From Caulochytrium protostelioides (taxonomy: Eukaryota; Chytridiomycota; Caulochytriomycetes; Caulochytriales; Caulochytriaceae): a DNA stretch of 64,000 nucleotides. Position 1 is the stretch's first letter. Each line of letters opens with the position of its first letter. Of this stretch, positions 12,227 to 23,185 are shown piece after piece. The stretch is from assembly GCA_003615045.1 (NCBI GenBank), contig ML014117.1:62001-126000 (forward strand), in the 5' to 3' direction. Below the pieces are notes generated by a model, which searched no databases, was not told where the DNA came from, and was given only the letters and a program-made list of their open reading frames with translations. Made by a program: the position numbers and the translations under genes.

Positions 12227-13513
12227 CTAAGCCACGCGCTTGGCAATCGCGACGGCGTGGCATGCGTTGATATAGGTGCTGAGCTGGCGGACCCAGGCGG
12301 CGAACTCGTCGGCGCCGAGGTGGGTGCGCCAGTCGAGCGCTTGGAGGAACTCCATCTTCATCGCGGCGACCTCGCCGACCTTGAGGCGCGTGACCTTCGT
12401 CCACAGCCGCGCAGGGTATGGTCGGTCGTTGAGCTGGATCTCGGCGAGCATCAGCGCGACCGTGAGCACGCGGATCTCGCTCCCGGGCTCGGGCGGGACC
12501 GCGCGCAGGTTGAGCTGCGTCGTGAGCCGCAAAATCAGGTGCAGCGCGAGCACGACGACGGAGGTCGCGATGCGGAAATGGATCATGAGCGCATACGCCA
12601 GCTCGCGCAGCCGCGCGTGGCGCGCCGCCGCGTCGGGACAGCCCAGCGGGCCAAACCACTTCTTGATGGTGAACCACGACACTATGTTCGCGAGCTCGTA
12701 CCGGCGCTGCACAAACTGCGCCGCGGCCGAGGACGGCGGGAGCGCCGGCGAGGGCGCCGCCGACGACGCGGGCGTCGCGAGCGTCGCCACGCCGCCCGCC
12801 GCGGCGTTGGCGGCGGCGTTGGCCGCCATGGCGGCCTGCAGGGCTGCCGCCGCCGCCGCCGCCGCCGCCGAGCACGACGACGGGTGCGAGCGGGGTACCG
12901 GCGCGGGCGCGAGGGGCGGCACGTGCGACTGCGCCTGGACCTGCACCGGCGCCTGTGGCGGCCGGTGGGTGCTGAGGGCCGACGGCGGCGGCGGCAGCAT
13001 CAGACAAGGCGGCCACGTGGGCGGCAGCTCGGTCGGCGGCGCGGAGGTCGGGGTCAAGGGGCCCATGACGGAGCAGGCCTGGGCGGCCTGAGAGAAGCGA
13101 GGGTGGCCGGCAGCCGTGTGCGGCGAGGCCGCCGCGTACGGCAGGGGTAGGTAGCTGCCGGCGGACGCCGGCAGCATCGACGTCATGGCGACGGCGGCGC
13201 TGATGCCCGCGTACGGGCGGACAGCGGCGACATGGCACGGCAGGGGCAGCGTCTGCGAAGCGCAGGCGGCGACCGAGGATGCGCACGGCCCCGGCAGCGC
13301 GCCGGCCGCGGCGGCAACCGCGTTCCAGCAGCCATCTGGCGGATGGGTTCGGGTCGCCGCGGCCGGCACCGCGGCCGCGGCGCCGTGGGCCGTGCGATGC
13401 GAGCGGACCGTCTTGATGGCCAGCTCCTTGCGGGCGGCCTGTGGGCGGTACGGGTGCGCGCGGACCGGCGGTGGCGTTGGCAGCGTGGCCAGGACGGTCG
13501 GCGCGGGCGGCAT
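12227..13513 (-). CDS. Cyclin-domain protein of the Pcl/Pho80 type
   Basis: 428 residues from the first in-frame ATG at 13513 (frame open further upstream without ATG). The first ~255 residues are low complexity, rich in Ala, Pro and Ser, with an alanine run (residues ~205-235). The C-terminal ~165 residues carry a cyclin box: helix with FVQRRYELANIVSWF, then TSVVVLALHLILRL, then VLTVALMLAEIQLNDRPYPA followed by LWTKVTRLKVGEVAAMKMEFLQALDW. The LND..Y...LW..V......E....EFL..LDW spacing is typical of fungal Pcl/Pho80 cyclins that activate Pho85-like kinases in phosphate, glycogen and polarity control. Which member it is cannot be told from sequence. The N-terminus could be changed by an upstream exon. 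Confidence 0.78.
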   Translation of the reverse strand: MPPAPTVLATLPTPPPVRAHPYRPQAARKELAIKTVRSHRTAHGAAAAVPAAATRTHPPDGCWNAVAAAAGALPGPCASSVAACASQTLPLPCHVAAVRPYAGISAAVAMTSMLPASAGSYLPLPYAAASPHTAAGHPRFSQAAQACSVMGPLTPTSAPPTELPPTWPPCLMLPPPPSALSTHRPPQAPVQVQAQSHVPPLAPAPVPRSHPSSCSAAAAAAAAALQAAMAANAAANAAAGGVATLATPASSAAPSPALPPSSAAAQFVQRRYELANIVSWFTIKKWFGPLGCPDAAARHARLRELAYALMIHFRIATSVVVLALHLILRLTTQLNLRAVPPEPGSEIRVLTVALMLAEIQLNDRPYPARLWTKVTRLKVGEVAAMKMEFLQALDWRTHLGADEFAAWVRQLSTYINACHAVAIAKRVA

Positions 13514-16500
13514 CGAAAGGCGGCCGCGACTGCGGGTGGGGGAGGCGGCCGGGGGGAAGGCAGGGAAGCGGCCCGAGAACCGTGCCACGCGCAGCGCCAC
13601 GGAGGCGAGGCGATCGGCGCTCGTGTGGATTGGACGCGGGGCACAGGGGGCGGCGGCGGCACCAGCGAGAAGGCAGAAGAGGCCCTGAAAGGCGAGATCG
13701 GCAGGTCCTTGCCAAAGGGGGTCAGGGAGTCGGTCTCGGGCTCCAAACCGCCGCAGGGGGCCACGTGGCCACGCGGAGGGGATCAGCGGGGTGCGAGAGT
13801 AGATCTATGGTGGAGCCGGCGATCGGTCTCTCGGCAGCGTTTCAAATGGCCAGGGATCAAAGGGAGGCGCGGAGGATCCTTCGATGCTTGAGCGGGACGG
13901 TGATATGCCAACAGAAGAAGGAATGCGAGCGAGCTCTGCGAGTCAGGCGCACGGTCGCACTGACAGAGCCGGCGAGAACGATGCACAGCGGCACAGGTCG
14001 GCCAGGTCGCTCACAGTGAGCGTCGACGTGAAGGGCCCGGCCTGGTGATAGAATTCCGCAGGATACGAGAGGCCGCTCCGTCTCGCTCGTGTCGCCGTCT
14101 CGTGGTCTGCATCGGGGTGTCACACCGACCTCCCTCGCCTTCTCTGACTCGAGCCGCTTCCGTCACTCTGGCACGCCATGGGTATCGGACTTGCCAAGGG
14201 GCCGCCGTGCCGGTCCCTTATATGACGCTTTTCGAAGGGCCGGCGACGTCGTTGCGCAATTTGAATGGTGCCGGACCCGTGACCCGCGGCCCCGTCGGTG
14301 CCGTCGCCTGTGCCCGCACCGTTTCGGGGTCGCCCGGGCCGCGCTTCCTTTGCTGTTTGCCGGTTGCTTCCTGCGCTCGGCTCGGCTCGGCTCGGCTCGG
14401 GCAGCCCAGCGCCGCCTGTGCCCCCATCAAGCAAGCCGCCACCAGCGGGTCGCGAGTCTCCGCAAACCATGTCGCTGCTCACTCCCCTCTCGGTGCTGCT
14501 TGATTCTCTCTTTTTTTTTTGCTGTTGCTGTTGCTTTTCCTTGTGCTTTTGATAGGCCGGCGGCGCCTGCGGACGGCCCGCCGGTCGCATCCAGCCGCCG
14601 TGGCCCTGCGTCGCAGCGTCTGCGCCGGTGTGTGCCCGACGCTGCTCACATGGAGCGGGGGCTAGCCCCGTTTGCTTCGTCTCGCTTGACCGAGGTCTCC
14701 GTAGGCGGTCGTGATGGTCGCGGCGGCGGCGCAAGCGATGGCGTCCGCGGTGTCCACGGCCGCCACGGCGTCCTCGCCTGGCTGCTCCGCGTCGCGCGCT
14801 GGCGAGCGACAGCCGCGCTGGCGAGCGACCGCCGCGCGGCCATGACCCAGCGTCACCGTCCGCTCGCTCGGCCATGGCCGTCGGCCACGGCCCCCGCTCG
14901 CGCGGCCATCGCCACGAACCCACGGCCCGGGACCTCCGGGCGGGGCCGTCTGCGCGGCGGCCGACGCGGCGGGAGGCCGTCGACGCCGCGACGGCGTGCG
15001 GAGACCGCCGGCGGTCTCCGCGACGTCGCCAGCGGCACGTCCGGCGCCGCTGGCGGGGGTCGGCCACGGCCCCTGACGCCGCCCTGCGCCATGCGGAACC
15101 CGCGCCCGCCAGCGGGCACCGAGGGCGCCAGCCCAGCGTCGGGCCCTGGTCCGGAGGTGGAGAGGTGGGTGGGCGCGAGTGGGTGCCGTGGCCGTGCCCA
15201 GGAGCCGTGCCCAGCCGTGCCCAGCCGTGCCCAGCTAAGTCAAGCCACGGCTGCGGTGCGGTGCCGTGCCGTGCGATGCCGTGCCGTGGGCGCTGAGACG
15301 GCACGCTCGCCTCGCGGGATCCTCGGCAGCACGGCCGGCAGCAGGGACCAAAAAAAAAAAAAGAGGCCTTCGCCGGTCTCCGCGCCACGGCTCACCGCCG
15401 CCTTCACGGAGCCTGTCGTCGGGCTTCGGCCGCGCACCATTTGAAATGAAATATGCTCGAGCGGCGGCTGCTGGGCCTGCTGGACGGATCCCCGTCGGCG
15501 TGTCCTGTGCTGAATGGCCCCCGAAGGCTCTCGGTAGGGGCCATGACGCATCGTCACCGGCCGGTTGGCTCGGTACTGGCCTTTCGTTTCGGCGACACGG
15601 TGAAATTGAAAACGAACCTGAAAAATATAAGTGGAGCAGGGCTGACACGCCACCAGACAGCCTCCGGTCGAAGCAACGGTCGATCGGAATCCATTTTCAA
15701 TCATAAAAAGAAAAATGGCGTGGAGAAGGCAGCGCGACCCATCGATCAAACCCATCGATGGGTTCAGCGTGAGGCCCCATTCTCATGGCTCATGGCTCAT
15801 GGCTCAGCGCGATGGTGCGCTCTACCCACGAGTGGAGAAATCGCGTGATCCTGCGGGGCACCGACAGGCACACGCCGCCGACACCCACAGATGCGCGGGA
15901 AGCGGCGACTGACGAGGGCGCTGGTTTCGTTGCTGAGACGCAACGGACGCGCTGGGCCCTTCCCCGCGGGGCCATGTGTCTCCTTGCCGGCACACGCATG
16001 ACAGGGATACTAAAGCGCGAAGAGAGAAAGAGAGCAGCTGACGTGGCCGTGGCCGTCGCGGGGGGACAGCCGCTGGCAACCCGTGTTGGTTCCGTCAGCG
16101 TTGCGTCGATCCCGGCTTGCTTTGTCCTGTCGGGTAGGCGGCTTTGGCCCAACGTGTCAGCGCTTGCTTCGACACGACTTGCGGCTCCAGCGGGCCTCGT
16201 CAGACGCGGCACGTCGCATCGCCGGGGGGGCCGCTCAGCATATCAGGTAGGTGTGCCGGCAGAGCCAGCGGAGAGCAGCTCCCGGAAGCCGCCCTTGGAT
16301 GGCTTAGTGCAGATACTCGCGGGAGCATGAGACCCGACGCAGTCGCAGCACGTCCACGGGACAGTCTCGCATGCGTCGACTGCCAAGGTCCCGACGTAGT
16401 TCATTGGCATCTGCCTATGCATGGGCATGTGCATGACAGGACCCTCGAAATTCGGTTTTGGTCTCCTTGCCGAAGAGCACATGCCGACTGGGCGGAAACG

Positions 16501-16689
16501 AAAGCGCATGCTCTTCCCTCGTATTTCTCAAATGCGACAGGTGATGGGGATCGCCATACCATCAGGTTTCCCGGATTCTTGTTAGAATTGATCTCCTCCC
16601 CGCTACAGGAACATGCAGCGTGGGATGATTTATTAATCATTATTTATTATTTATTATGTTTATGCTTCGCTTGCTTTCAGCAATGTCTC
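13514..16689. other. Long gene-free GC-rich stretch
   Basis: No supported gene. Frames across 14.0-15.5 kb are open on both strands but give Arg/Ala/Pro translations without domains. Visible simple sequence: CGGCT pentamers near 14376-14399, repeated GTGCCCAGCC near 15195-15236, and GTGCC pentamers near 15257-15290. A 16-base perfect palindrome sits near 15750 (AACCCATCGATGGGTT). GC falls visibly after about 16.4 kb. Confidence 0.45.
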
Positions 16690-17130
16690 TCATCTATTAT
16701 CACCATGCTTATCGATATGCCAAGCAATCGCTGGGCCGGCTTTGCCATAAAGGGTTGCCGGCCATGGGCTGCCTCGCAACGCAACAACGTGCTGCAGGTC
16801 TAACGGGCGAGGGCAGGCAGCGTCGGATGTCGCATTGAGGTCGTGATTTACCAACTGCACAAATTGGAGGCAACCGCTCCATGGTTTCCAAGTCTGGCAC
16901 AACGCCCACCTGCTGATCCGATGCAGCATCCAGATGCGCTGTGGGCCTATCAGGCCGTTGGCCCTCTGGAAGGCTGATACTTCTTTAAAGGCACTTCGGA
17001 GCCTAGTCCGGTGTCTCTCATCGGTCTCATCGGTTGATGATGGCGCCGTAAATGAAAATACTGCGGCCCACGAATCAGCGCCGTCCCGGCAGCAGAGCTG
17101 CCAGCAGCCGGTAGTCCCCAACGCCGTCAC
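16690..17130 (-). mobile_element. Decayed Fanzor C-terminal remnant (copy C)
   Basis: A minus-strand frame reads QLVNHDLNA and, after a frameshift, DIRRCLPSPVRPAARC, which lines up with VNPDLNAALNIRRCLAMRIRPAALC of copy A (29.5 kb) and with copy B (32.7 kb). This is the RuvC-III block of Fanzor/TnpB nucleases, where the Asp in D-L-N-A is catalytic. At the DNA level, 16800-16860 closely matches 29520-29585; a 7-base deletion relative to copy A, just after GGATGT, explains the frameshift. Only the 3' part of the gene is recognisable, so it is inactive. Conservation continues downstream: the GCCC-TGG-CGGCAAC block shared with copy B lies near 16760-16776 (minus strand). Confidence 0.72.
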
Positions 17131-17379
17131 GCACGTGAGGATACGACTTGGTAGTACCTGTCATGCCCCGCATCAGCTTCTGATAGAAGATCGTGCTCGT
17201 CAGGTCAGGCAGCTGCGCTGCTGTAACAGTCTTACTGGCTTTGTCGTCGCCCATGTCGGGCGAGGTTGCACAATGTTCAGCAGGCCGTCTAATCGCTAGA
17301 TGAACAAACTAAAACAAATCGTAACTGTCCGAGCGCTCGGGCGACGTATTCGTCCGCAACTGCCGGTTCTCGTGGACCG

Positions 17380-17812
17380 TCAGGAAGGACGGCAGGTGAT
17401 GCGGATGTGCGCACAGATGCCTACTTTGGACCGTGTCAACAAGGTCTCGATGAACTCGATGAACGCGACGGCTGGTGAGAGCTTCAGATCGGCATTATGA
17501 AGCGCCAACTGGTTTTCTCCGTTGAAGCGCCCGAGGTGAAGGTCGTTGAGGTCATCGATTTCGCACAGCAGTTGGCCATCGTCATGAATGTTGGGCGCGA
17601 ATGGATTAATGGCTTTTGGTTTTGGACACCGTGGGCCGGCTAAGGTCTGATATTAAGCTCTTCTGCGGCGAGGCGTGGATCTTGAGCGCCGAAAATAAAG
17701 TAACGAGCTCGGAGTCGGGCTCATAGACAAAGTTCAGATTTGTGTCAGAGTGGATTCGAACGCGTCGGCGTCGACGACGGACAAAACGACAACCACCGTC
17801 ATACGACATCAT
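17380..17812 (-). pseudogene. Broken ORF of unknown family beside Fanzor copy C
   Basis: Starts at ATG 17812 with MMSYDGGCRFVRRRRR and reads to a stop at 17606. From about 17645 a different frame continues with normal-looking composition (PFAPNIHDDGQLLCEIDDLN, then LHLGRFNGENQLALHNADLK and AVAFIEFIETLL) to a stop at 17380. The two halves look like one gene of about 140 codons split by a frameshift near 17640. Base composition is lower in GC than surrounding genes. I do not recognise the family. It may belong to the same mobile element as the adjacent Fanzor remnant or be an independent decayed gene. Confidence 0.45.
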
Positions 17813-19858
17813 TGATCCTGCGCTATCATCCTCCGACCTCGCTTAGGATTATCTACGGATGATCTTCTTCGTTTGCTTGTGTTATCGTATAATCCCACAT
17901 CTACCGCAGGTAGATCGGTATTCAGGGTTGAACACGACCTCCCGTCTAGAGTCGGATGCGAATCACGGCGGTATCGCCGTCGTATGATCTAATCGCCGTC
18001 AGGAGTCATTCAAAGTGACGATGATGGTAAAAAGAACCCGGCTGGTTATTTTGTCTCGGGGGCCCGGTCCAGAAAGGAAAGGGGGTTCCCTCGCCGAACC
18101 TTAGGACGGGCAGGGGGCTGGGGGCCCGACTGGCCGGCCGACCCGTCGAGGCGGGCCCCGCCACCCACCCATCCATCCATCCATCCATCCAGCGGCGACG
18201 ATCCGACACGCAGAGGCGGCCACTATACTTCCCGTGAGGAGATGCCACGAGTCGCAAACGAAGCAGCGTGTGTGACAACGGCTGATCTGCCTTCAAGTGC
18301 TTTAGAACTGGCTCAGGCCTAAAGCATGGCGTATGGATCCAGGGCATGAGCATGTCGTTGACGGGTATGTCGAGACGTCTTGTCGACCTTGCTAGACCTG
18401 CACCACCACCGCTCTGTACCGTCCTCACCGTCCCCTCACCCTGTTTCACCCCATAAACAACTAATCACAATGGTAAAGCCAAGACCCATTGATGGCTGCC
18501 CCCTGCCCTCTGCACCGTTTCTGCGCATGAACCTGGCTCTCGCTTAAGACCACCCAAGACAACGACGAGGACCCACAGCAGACAAGACGAATGACCGTCA
18601 ACGATCAATCGCCGACGAGCGAGCCCGCATGAGACTGCCAAACCGACCGACGGATTTCTCGGCAGCCATACGGCATCATAGCCGACCGCTGGCCCCCTGA
18701 CCTTTTTGCTGGACCTAGGCCGGACCTCTGCCCGTTCGGCTGCCCATTCGGGCTGATGGCGGAGCGGAGCATCCGACGAGGCAACCGGACCCGTGCGCTG
18801 TGAAACGTGATTTCTGGTTCTGGCCCGGCCTGCCGCGCCGGTTCCTTCCCGGGCTGCCCTCCGGCCCGTCCCGATATGTTCGGAGCGCGACCGCGCGAGC
18901 AACGCTTACCGGTGTCATAGCGATGGTCACGACGGAGGCCCGGGTCATGTCGAATCTATGGTGGTCCGAGGAGGGCCGTCGCGATGTTCCGTGCGGTGGG
19001 TGGCGCTAGCGCTGCCCGGCGTGCTGTCTGATGCCTTCGCGAGGCGTGACGCTGCTGAAAGGGTCCGCAAATTGTCTTGACGCGCGCGTCATCCGTCGTT
19101 CGCCGGGCCGAGTTGCACCTCGCCGCCGTCCACTCCAGGCGCGAGAACGTCGAGAGCTCGATCGAGGTGGTGTCCCGGCTTGCCCATGTCCTACAGGGAT
19201 CGCCGTCAAAGCATCGTCATCGCGACCACGGCCGCGAGCAGCGCCGACCCGAACAGCGGCAGGGGCCTCGCTAGTAAATCGATGACAGCCTCACGGGACT
19301 CCTGGCGAGACCCTGATCCGTGACGCGGCGCTGTTTGATGGCATTTTGACGGCGATGACGGCGCATCCGTCTCGACAGGCGCCTTCCTCAGCAGCGACGT
19401 GCTTTTGTGCCGTTGTTACGATGCGGGTGCCACAGGGTTCGGCCCGGCCGGCGTCTTGCGTATTGCCGTCTTCTGATCGCGTCGCAGCCGCGCGGGCGGT
19501 TCGCCAACGGACAGGAGGCATTGGAATCGGACTGATTTTCGACTGTGTCTGGTCCTTGTGGAACGAGACACTCGCGTGCTTCAGGTCCGCCCGACGCCTG
19601 ATGGTTTGGGGCTCTGCCGATCATCTGTATGAGGAACCGTATCCAATGCCACGATGGAGCTTTCCTCACCGTGGCCCTGGATCGCTGTCCTCTTCTTGGT
19701 GGCCGTCGTCTGGACGTGCTGCTGTTCATGTTAGTCAGGTGTCCACTTTGCGACATGAAACCACGGTTCACTCACCCTGCTTTTTTTCGCGCTTTATTCC
19801 TTGTCTGCTTCTTTGAACTGATTTTCTTCCGATTGGGCGCGGGCGGTTTGCTAAACAG
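17813..19858. other. Gene-poor stretch upstream of eS28
   Basis: No full gene supported. Contains a CCAT tetranucleotide run near 18171-18190. The eS28 first exon, probably little more than the start codon, and the promoter must lie in the right-hand part. A pyrimidine-rich segment at 19780-19835 precedes the splice acceptor at 19857-19858. Confidence 0.45.
18171..18190. repeat. CCAT tetranucleotide run
   Basis: Five CCAT units in tandem in the gene-poor stretch upstream of eS28. Confidence 0.8.
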
Positions 19859-20062
19859 GACGCTAAGTCTCAGGCTCCCCGCTTCGTGCGTGTGATCAAG
19901 GTGCTCGGCCGCACCGGCTCCCGTGGTGGTGTCACCCAGGTCCGTGTTGAGTTCATTGACGAGGTCAACCGCACCATCATCCGCAACGTCAAGGGCCCCG
20001 TCCGCGAGAACGACATCCTCACCCTCATGGAGTCGGAGCGCGAGGCCCGCCGTCTCCGTTAA
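19859..20062 (+). CDS. RPS28: 40S ribosomal protein eS28 (RPS28), main exon
   Basis: Small-subunit ribosomal protein near the mRNA exit region. From 19859 the frame reads [20 protein letters not shown] and ends [18 protein letters not shown] at the stop 20060-20062: 67 residues without the start methionine, against 67-69 for the family. The sequence is preceded by CTAAACAG, and there is an in-frame TGA with no ATG between it and the acceptor. The start codon must therefore be in an upstream exon, probably ATG directly followed by an intron. No upstream ATG with a strong donor could be chosen (ATGGTTTGG near 19598 is a weak candidate). The conserved [15 protein letters not shown] and [11 protein letters not shown] blocks make the assignment certain. 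Confidence 0.95.
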   Translation, partial: DAKSQAPRFVRVIKVLGRTGSRGGVTQVRVEFIDEVNRTIIRNVKGPVRENDILTLMESEREARRLR

Positions 20063-20422
20063 ATCGTTTTTTTTCCTTGATGGGAGGCCTCGATGTGCGC
20101 GCACTCCTGTCCTCTCCTGGGCAAAGCGGTGCTGACCACCCTCGTCTTGGCCTCCTTTAGTGTGCTCTAATAGAGAAATCCTCGAAGAAGACGAGGCCTC
20201 CCGGCAGGGCTGCATGGCGATGCGCTCCCGATGAAGGGGGTAGCCGCGTTGCGGCTGACGATGAGCACGTGGGTCGTGCTCGACATGGCATCCTTTCTAT
20301 CGATGTGAGAGCGAGTGGGAGGGGTCGGCGGTTTGATGCACGTAGGACAGCACGAACCGCCGATCACGAACCGCCGGGTCCGCGATGGTTGCTGAATGGT
20401 ATGTTCTTTATGATATTCGCTG
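20063..20422. other. Short convergent intergenic region
   Basis: 360 bases between the tail-to-tail eS28 and Snf7 genes. No gene seen. A T-run follows the eS28 stop. Confidence 0.5.
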
Positions 20423-21109
20423 TTACATGGCCATTGAGGCTTTGAGATCGGCCAGTTCGGCGTCCTCGTCATCGTCGAGTTGGGCAGGCTTGGCCTGCTG
20501 CGCGCGGCCCGGCCGCGGCGGCTGCGCCACGGCGGGAATGGCCTTGTCGGGCACGGCTGGCGCATCGGCCATCGAGGGCAGGTCATGCTCGAGCAGGCGC
20601 GCATCCAGCTCCTCCTGCTCCAAGGTCTCAAGCTCCGCGTTGAGCTCGTCCTCGTCGAACGCGGCGCTGTTGTTGACCGGCTGCGAGATAGCGTCGCTGA
20701 TCTCGTTCGCAAGATCCATCTGGTCGCGGATGTCGTCCATGATGTTGTCGACCTTGTTGATGTCGAGCGCGCCGTGGATCGACTTCATGGCCTCTGCGCC
20801 GGCGCGCATGGCGTTCATGGTCTCGAGGTTGACGTTCGCATTCTCGATCGCCATCGCCTGCTGCTCAAGCGTCATCCGCGCGCCCATCGTCTTGTCCAGG
20901 AAGGACTCGAACGCGCGCTTCCGCTTCAGCGCTTCCAGCGCGAGGCGCCGGTTCTTCGTCACATTGGCGCGAGCGATTCGGTTCTCGTTGTCGATCTTGG
21001 CCTGTAGATTCTTCTCGCGCTTCTCGAGCATCTCCAGAGACGCCCGCAGGTTCAGAATCGCATCCTTCGGCGTCGTCTTGGCGGCTTTCGCCCGCCCAAA
21101 GAGGTTCAT
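20423..21109 (-). CDS. SNF7: ESCRT-III subunit Snf7/Vps32 (CHMP4)
   Basis: 228 residues, single exon, ATG at 21109; the family is about 220-240. It forms the membrane-remodelling filament of ESCRT-III at endosomes, the nuclear envelope and the division site. The N-terminus MNLFGRAKAAKTTPKDAILN is the Snf7 type with an amphipathic start. Basic helix 1/2 hairpin (LEKREKNLQAKIDNENRIA, then KNRRLALEALKRKRAFE), the conserved Gln/Asn-rich helix (LEQQAMAIENANVNLETMNA), the acidic autoinhibitory helix (DEDELNAELETLEQEELDA) and a C-terminal MIM-like tail (DAELADLKASMAM) for Vps4/AAA binding are all visible. A Pro-rich linker precedes the tail. Confidence 0.96.
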   Translation of the reverse strand: MNLFGRAKAAKTTPKDAILNLRASLEMLEKREKNLQAKIDNENRIARANVTKNRRLALEALKRKRAFESFLDKTMGARMTLEQQAMAIENANVNLETMNAMRAGAEAMKSIHGALDINKVDNIMDDIRDQMDLANEISDAISQPVNNSAAFDEDELNAELETLEQEELDARLLEHDLPSMADAPAVPDKAIPAVAQPPRPGRAQQAKPAQLDDDEDAELADLKASMAM

Positions 21110-23185
21110 CGCGGCGCGTTAGCGGCAGCGGGTCACGTTGTGTTCCACAAGACGATGAGCCACGCCGTGGCTAGCACGTCCGCGGGCGCACTGAAGAAAG
21201 CACGCGCGGTCTTTCACGCTCTTTCACTCGCGCGTTGGCAGGGAAAAGCCGTCGCCACGGAAGGCGGAGATGCAGACAGCGGTCGCAAGCGACGATGTCA
21301 CGAGGCGAGGGACGAACCCGGCTTACGGCAAATAGCAACGTGCGGCCGACAGAGTAGGGAGCCGAGCTCGACAACACTTGTCGCGTGGTGATCAAGCAAA
21401 CAAAGACAAAGACAGGGGTAGTAGCTCCAGGAGATAGACGCGGCTGATCGCACGGATCGCCGAGTCGCGGGCGTCGGGGGCTTTGCTCGTGGCGGGCAGC
21501 AGCGGCGAAGCGCAGCGAGGGCCAAGCGTCGCGGATCGTGACGTATAGCGAAGCATAGCGCAATCCGCGTGATCTTCATGCATCGTCTCGTGAGTGCAAC
21601 CTGTATCGCGGCCGACTGGTCAGGGTCGGCCATAGCCATCGCCGCGATCCTCGGCGGGTCCGAATGGTTCGTGACTTGATGCTGGTGCGGCCCGCGTGGC
21701 CGGTGTGCGGCGACGACTCGGTAGAAGCTCGTTGGAGGCCGGGCGCCGCGCTACCGCCACCGCCATCCGAGGTCCGCCTGCGGGTGTGGGCTTAACGGAG
21801 CGATGCCCCTACCGGCCCGGACGCCAAGGCGTTGCGGCGGCGTTGGCAGCGGCAGCAGCGGCGGCTAGGTCCGCACGGGCCGCCCCCCGCTGGGCCACAG
21901 AAAGAAAAGAGTCACCACCGATCGGACTGATTCGGCATAACGGCCTTAATTTGGGATTCAATCTTTCGTTAGCTCGTCAGTCAACTCAGGAATAATGACG
22001 TTGCTATCATCGATCAACCGGTTTGTACGTCTTTGAATAATATCTTAACAGCGTTATAGGATCGTGTGTTGTGTGCTGGATATGTTGATGAGACGTGTGA
22101 CGAAACCAGATGGTCATGGTGTCGAACGATGGCGGCCACAGCCCTTTTTAGGGCAGAGCAGCACCGATCGTAGTAGCCGAAGTTGCGCAGTCTTACTTTG
22201 GATACGGTAATCGAGGTGTGCATGTGCTTCGGGCGCATTAACCGTTATCAACGCAACATGACATGACGCACACATCGTGGCAATTCCGTTCATTCCCTAT
22301 TGGCGTTGATACTGCCCATGGACCACAACGTCAGGAATCATGTGGCGTCAATGACGAAGCGGTGCCTCTTCAGCGTGCCTCTTGCATGACGGCGTGCTCA
22401 GTGCGTTACCACAGCGTTGCGATAGCGGCGAGGGCCATCATCACGCCTACAGAGCCTGAGCCGCCTCGAAAGGAATGTTACAACGATGTTACACAAAACC
22501 GCGTCGTCAATCTGCGATGCACAGTTGTGCAACGCGCTGGGCCATGATTCAGCCTCATGGCGACCATTCCTGTCGCGCTGCCGAGACGCCGCCGGGGCTG
22601 GTCGGCCGCCGCGCACGGCCATCATAGGGGTGCTTTCTCCGCCCGTCGTGTGGCGCTCGGGCTTGAGTCGCTTGGCCTACCCCCGCCGGCGGCAAGGCTT
22701 GTGCGCCGCACCGCCGGTTTATCGTCATCGTATCATCAAGCATCTGGACGCTTTGAGGCCGTCCACGAGATGACGCTATCATCTAGGAGTCCTGAAACCA
22801 CGATCAATCATGGTACATCGCATTGACACTGGTTGATCGGGTTGCTTGGGTGATGAGAGACTGATCCGCGCCCTTCGAAGCCGCCTCATCGCTCGCGTGT
22901 TGGCCTTTGCACCCACTCCTCCTCACGTTGCCCGAGTAGACGTCGCGCGTATCGCCGCGAGACCCGCCCGTCTGCATGCCAGCACGACGAGGCCGCTGAT
23001 GGCCCTTCAGCGCACCCTTCTGCTTGGAAAGTCGATGCTGACGTTTTCTTTACCACTTCCTACTCTGTCGGGCCTGACAGGTGGCCGATCTGCGCATCAC
23101 GGGCCATCCGCCGTCCACCACCTGCCGCCTCCGTGTTATCGCGCTTCAGTGGCACGCGTATCCCCACCAACGTTTGCGACTGTGG
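21110..23185. other. Intergenic, no supported gene
   Basis: Snf7 promoter at the left edge. 21.9-22.5 kb has lower GC and no long frame of convincing composition. A possible splice acceptor (GACAG at 23076-23080) opens the frame used by the next gene, so an upstream exon of that gene may lie here. Confidence 0.4.

Noticed and set aside
14089-15444. 451-residue plus-strand frame
   Set aside because: Composition follows local base bias, contains simple repeats (CGGCT, GTGCCCAGCC), an equally long frame exists on the other strand, no domain.
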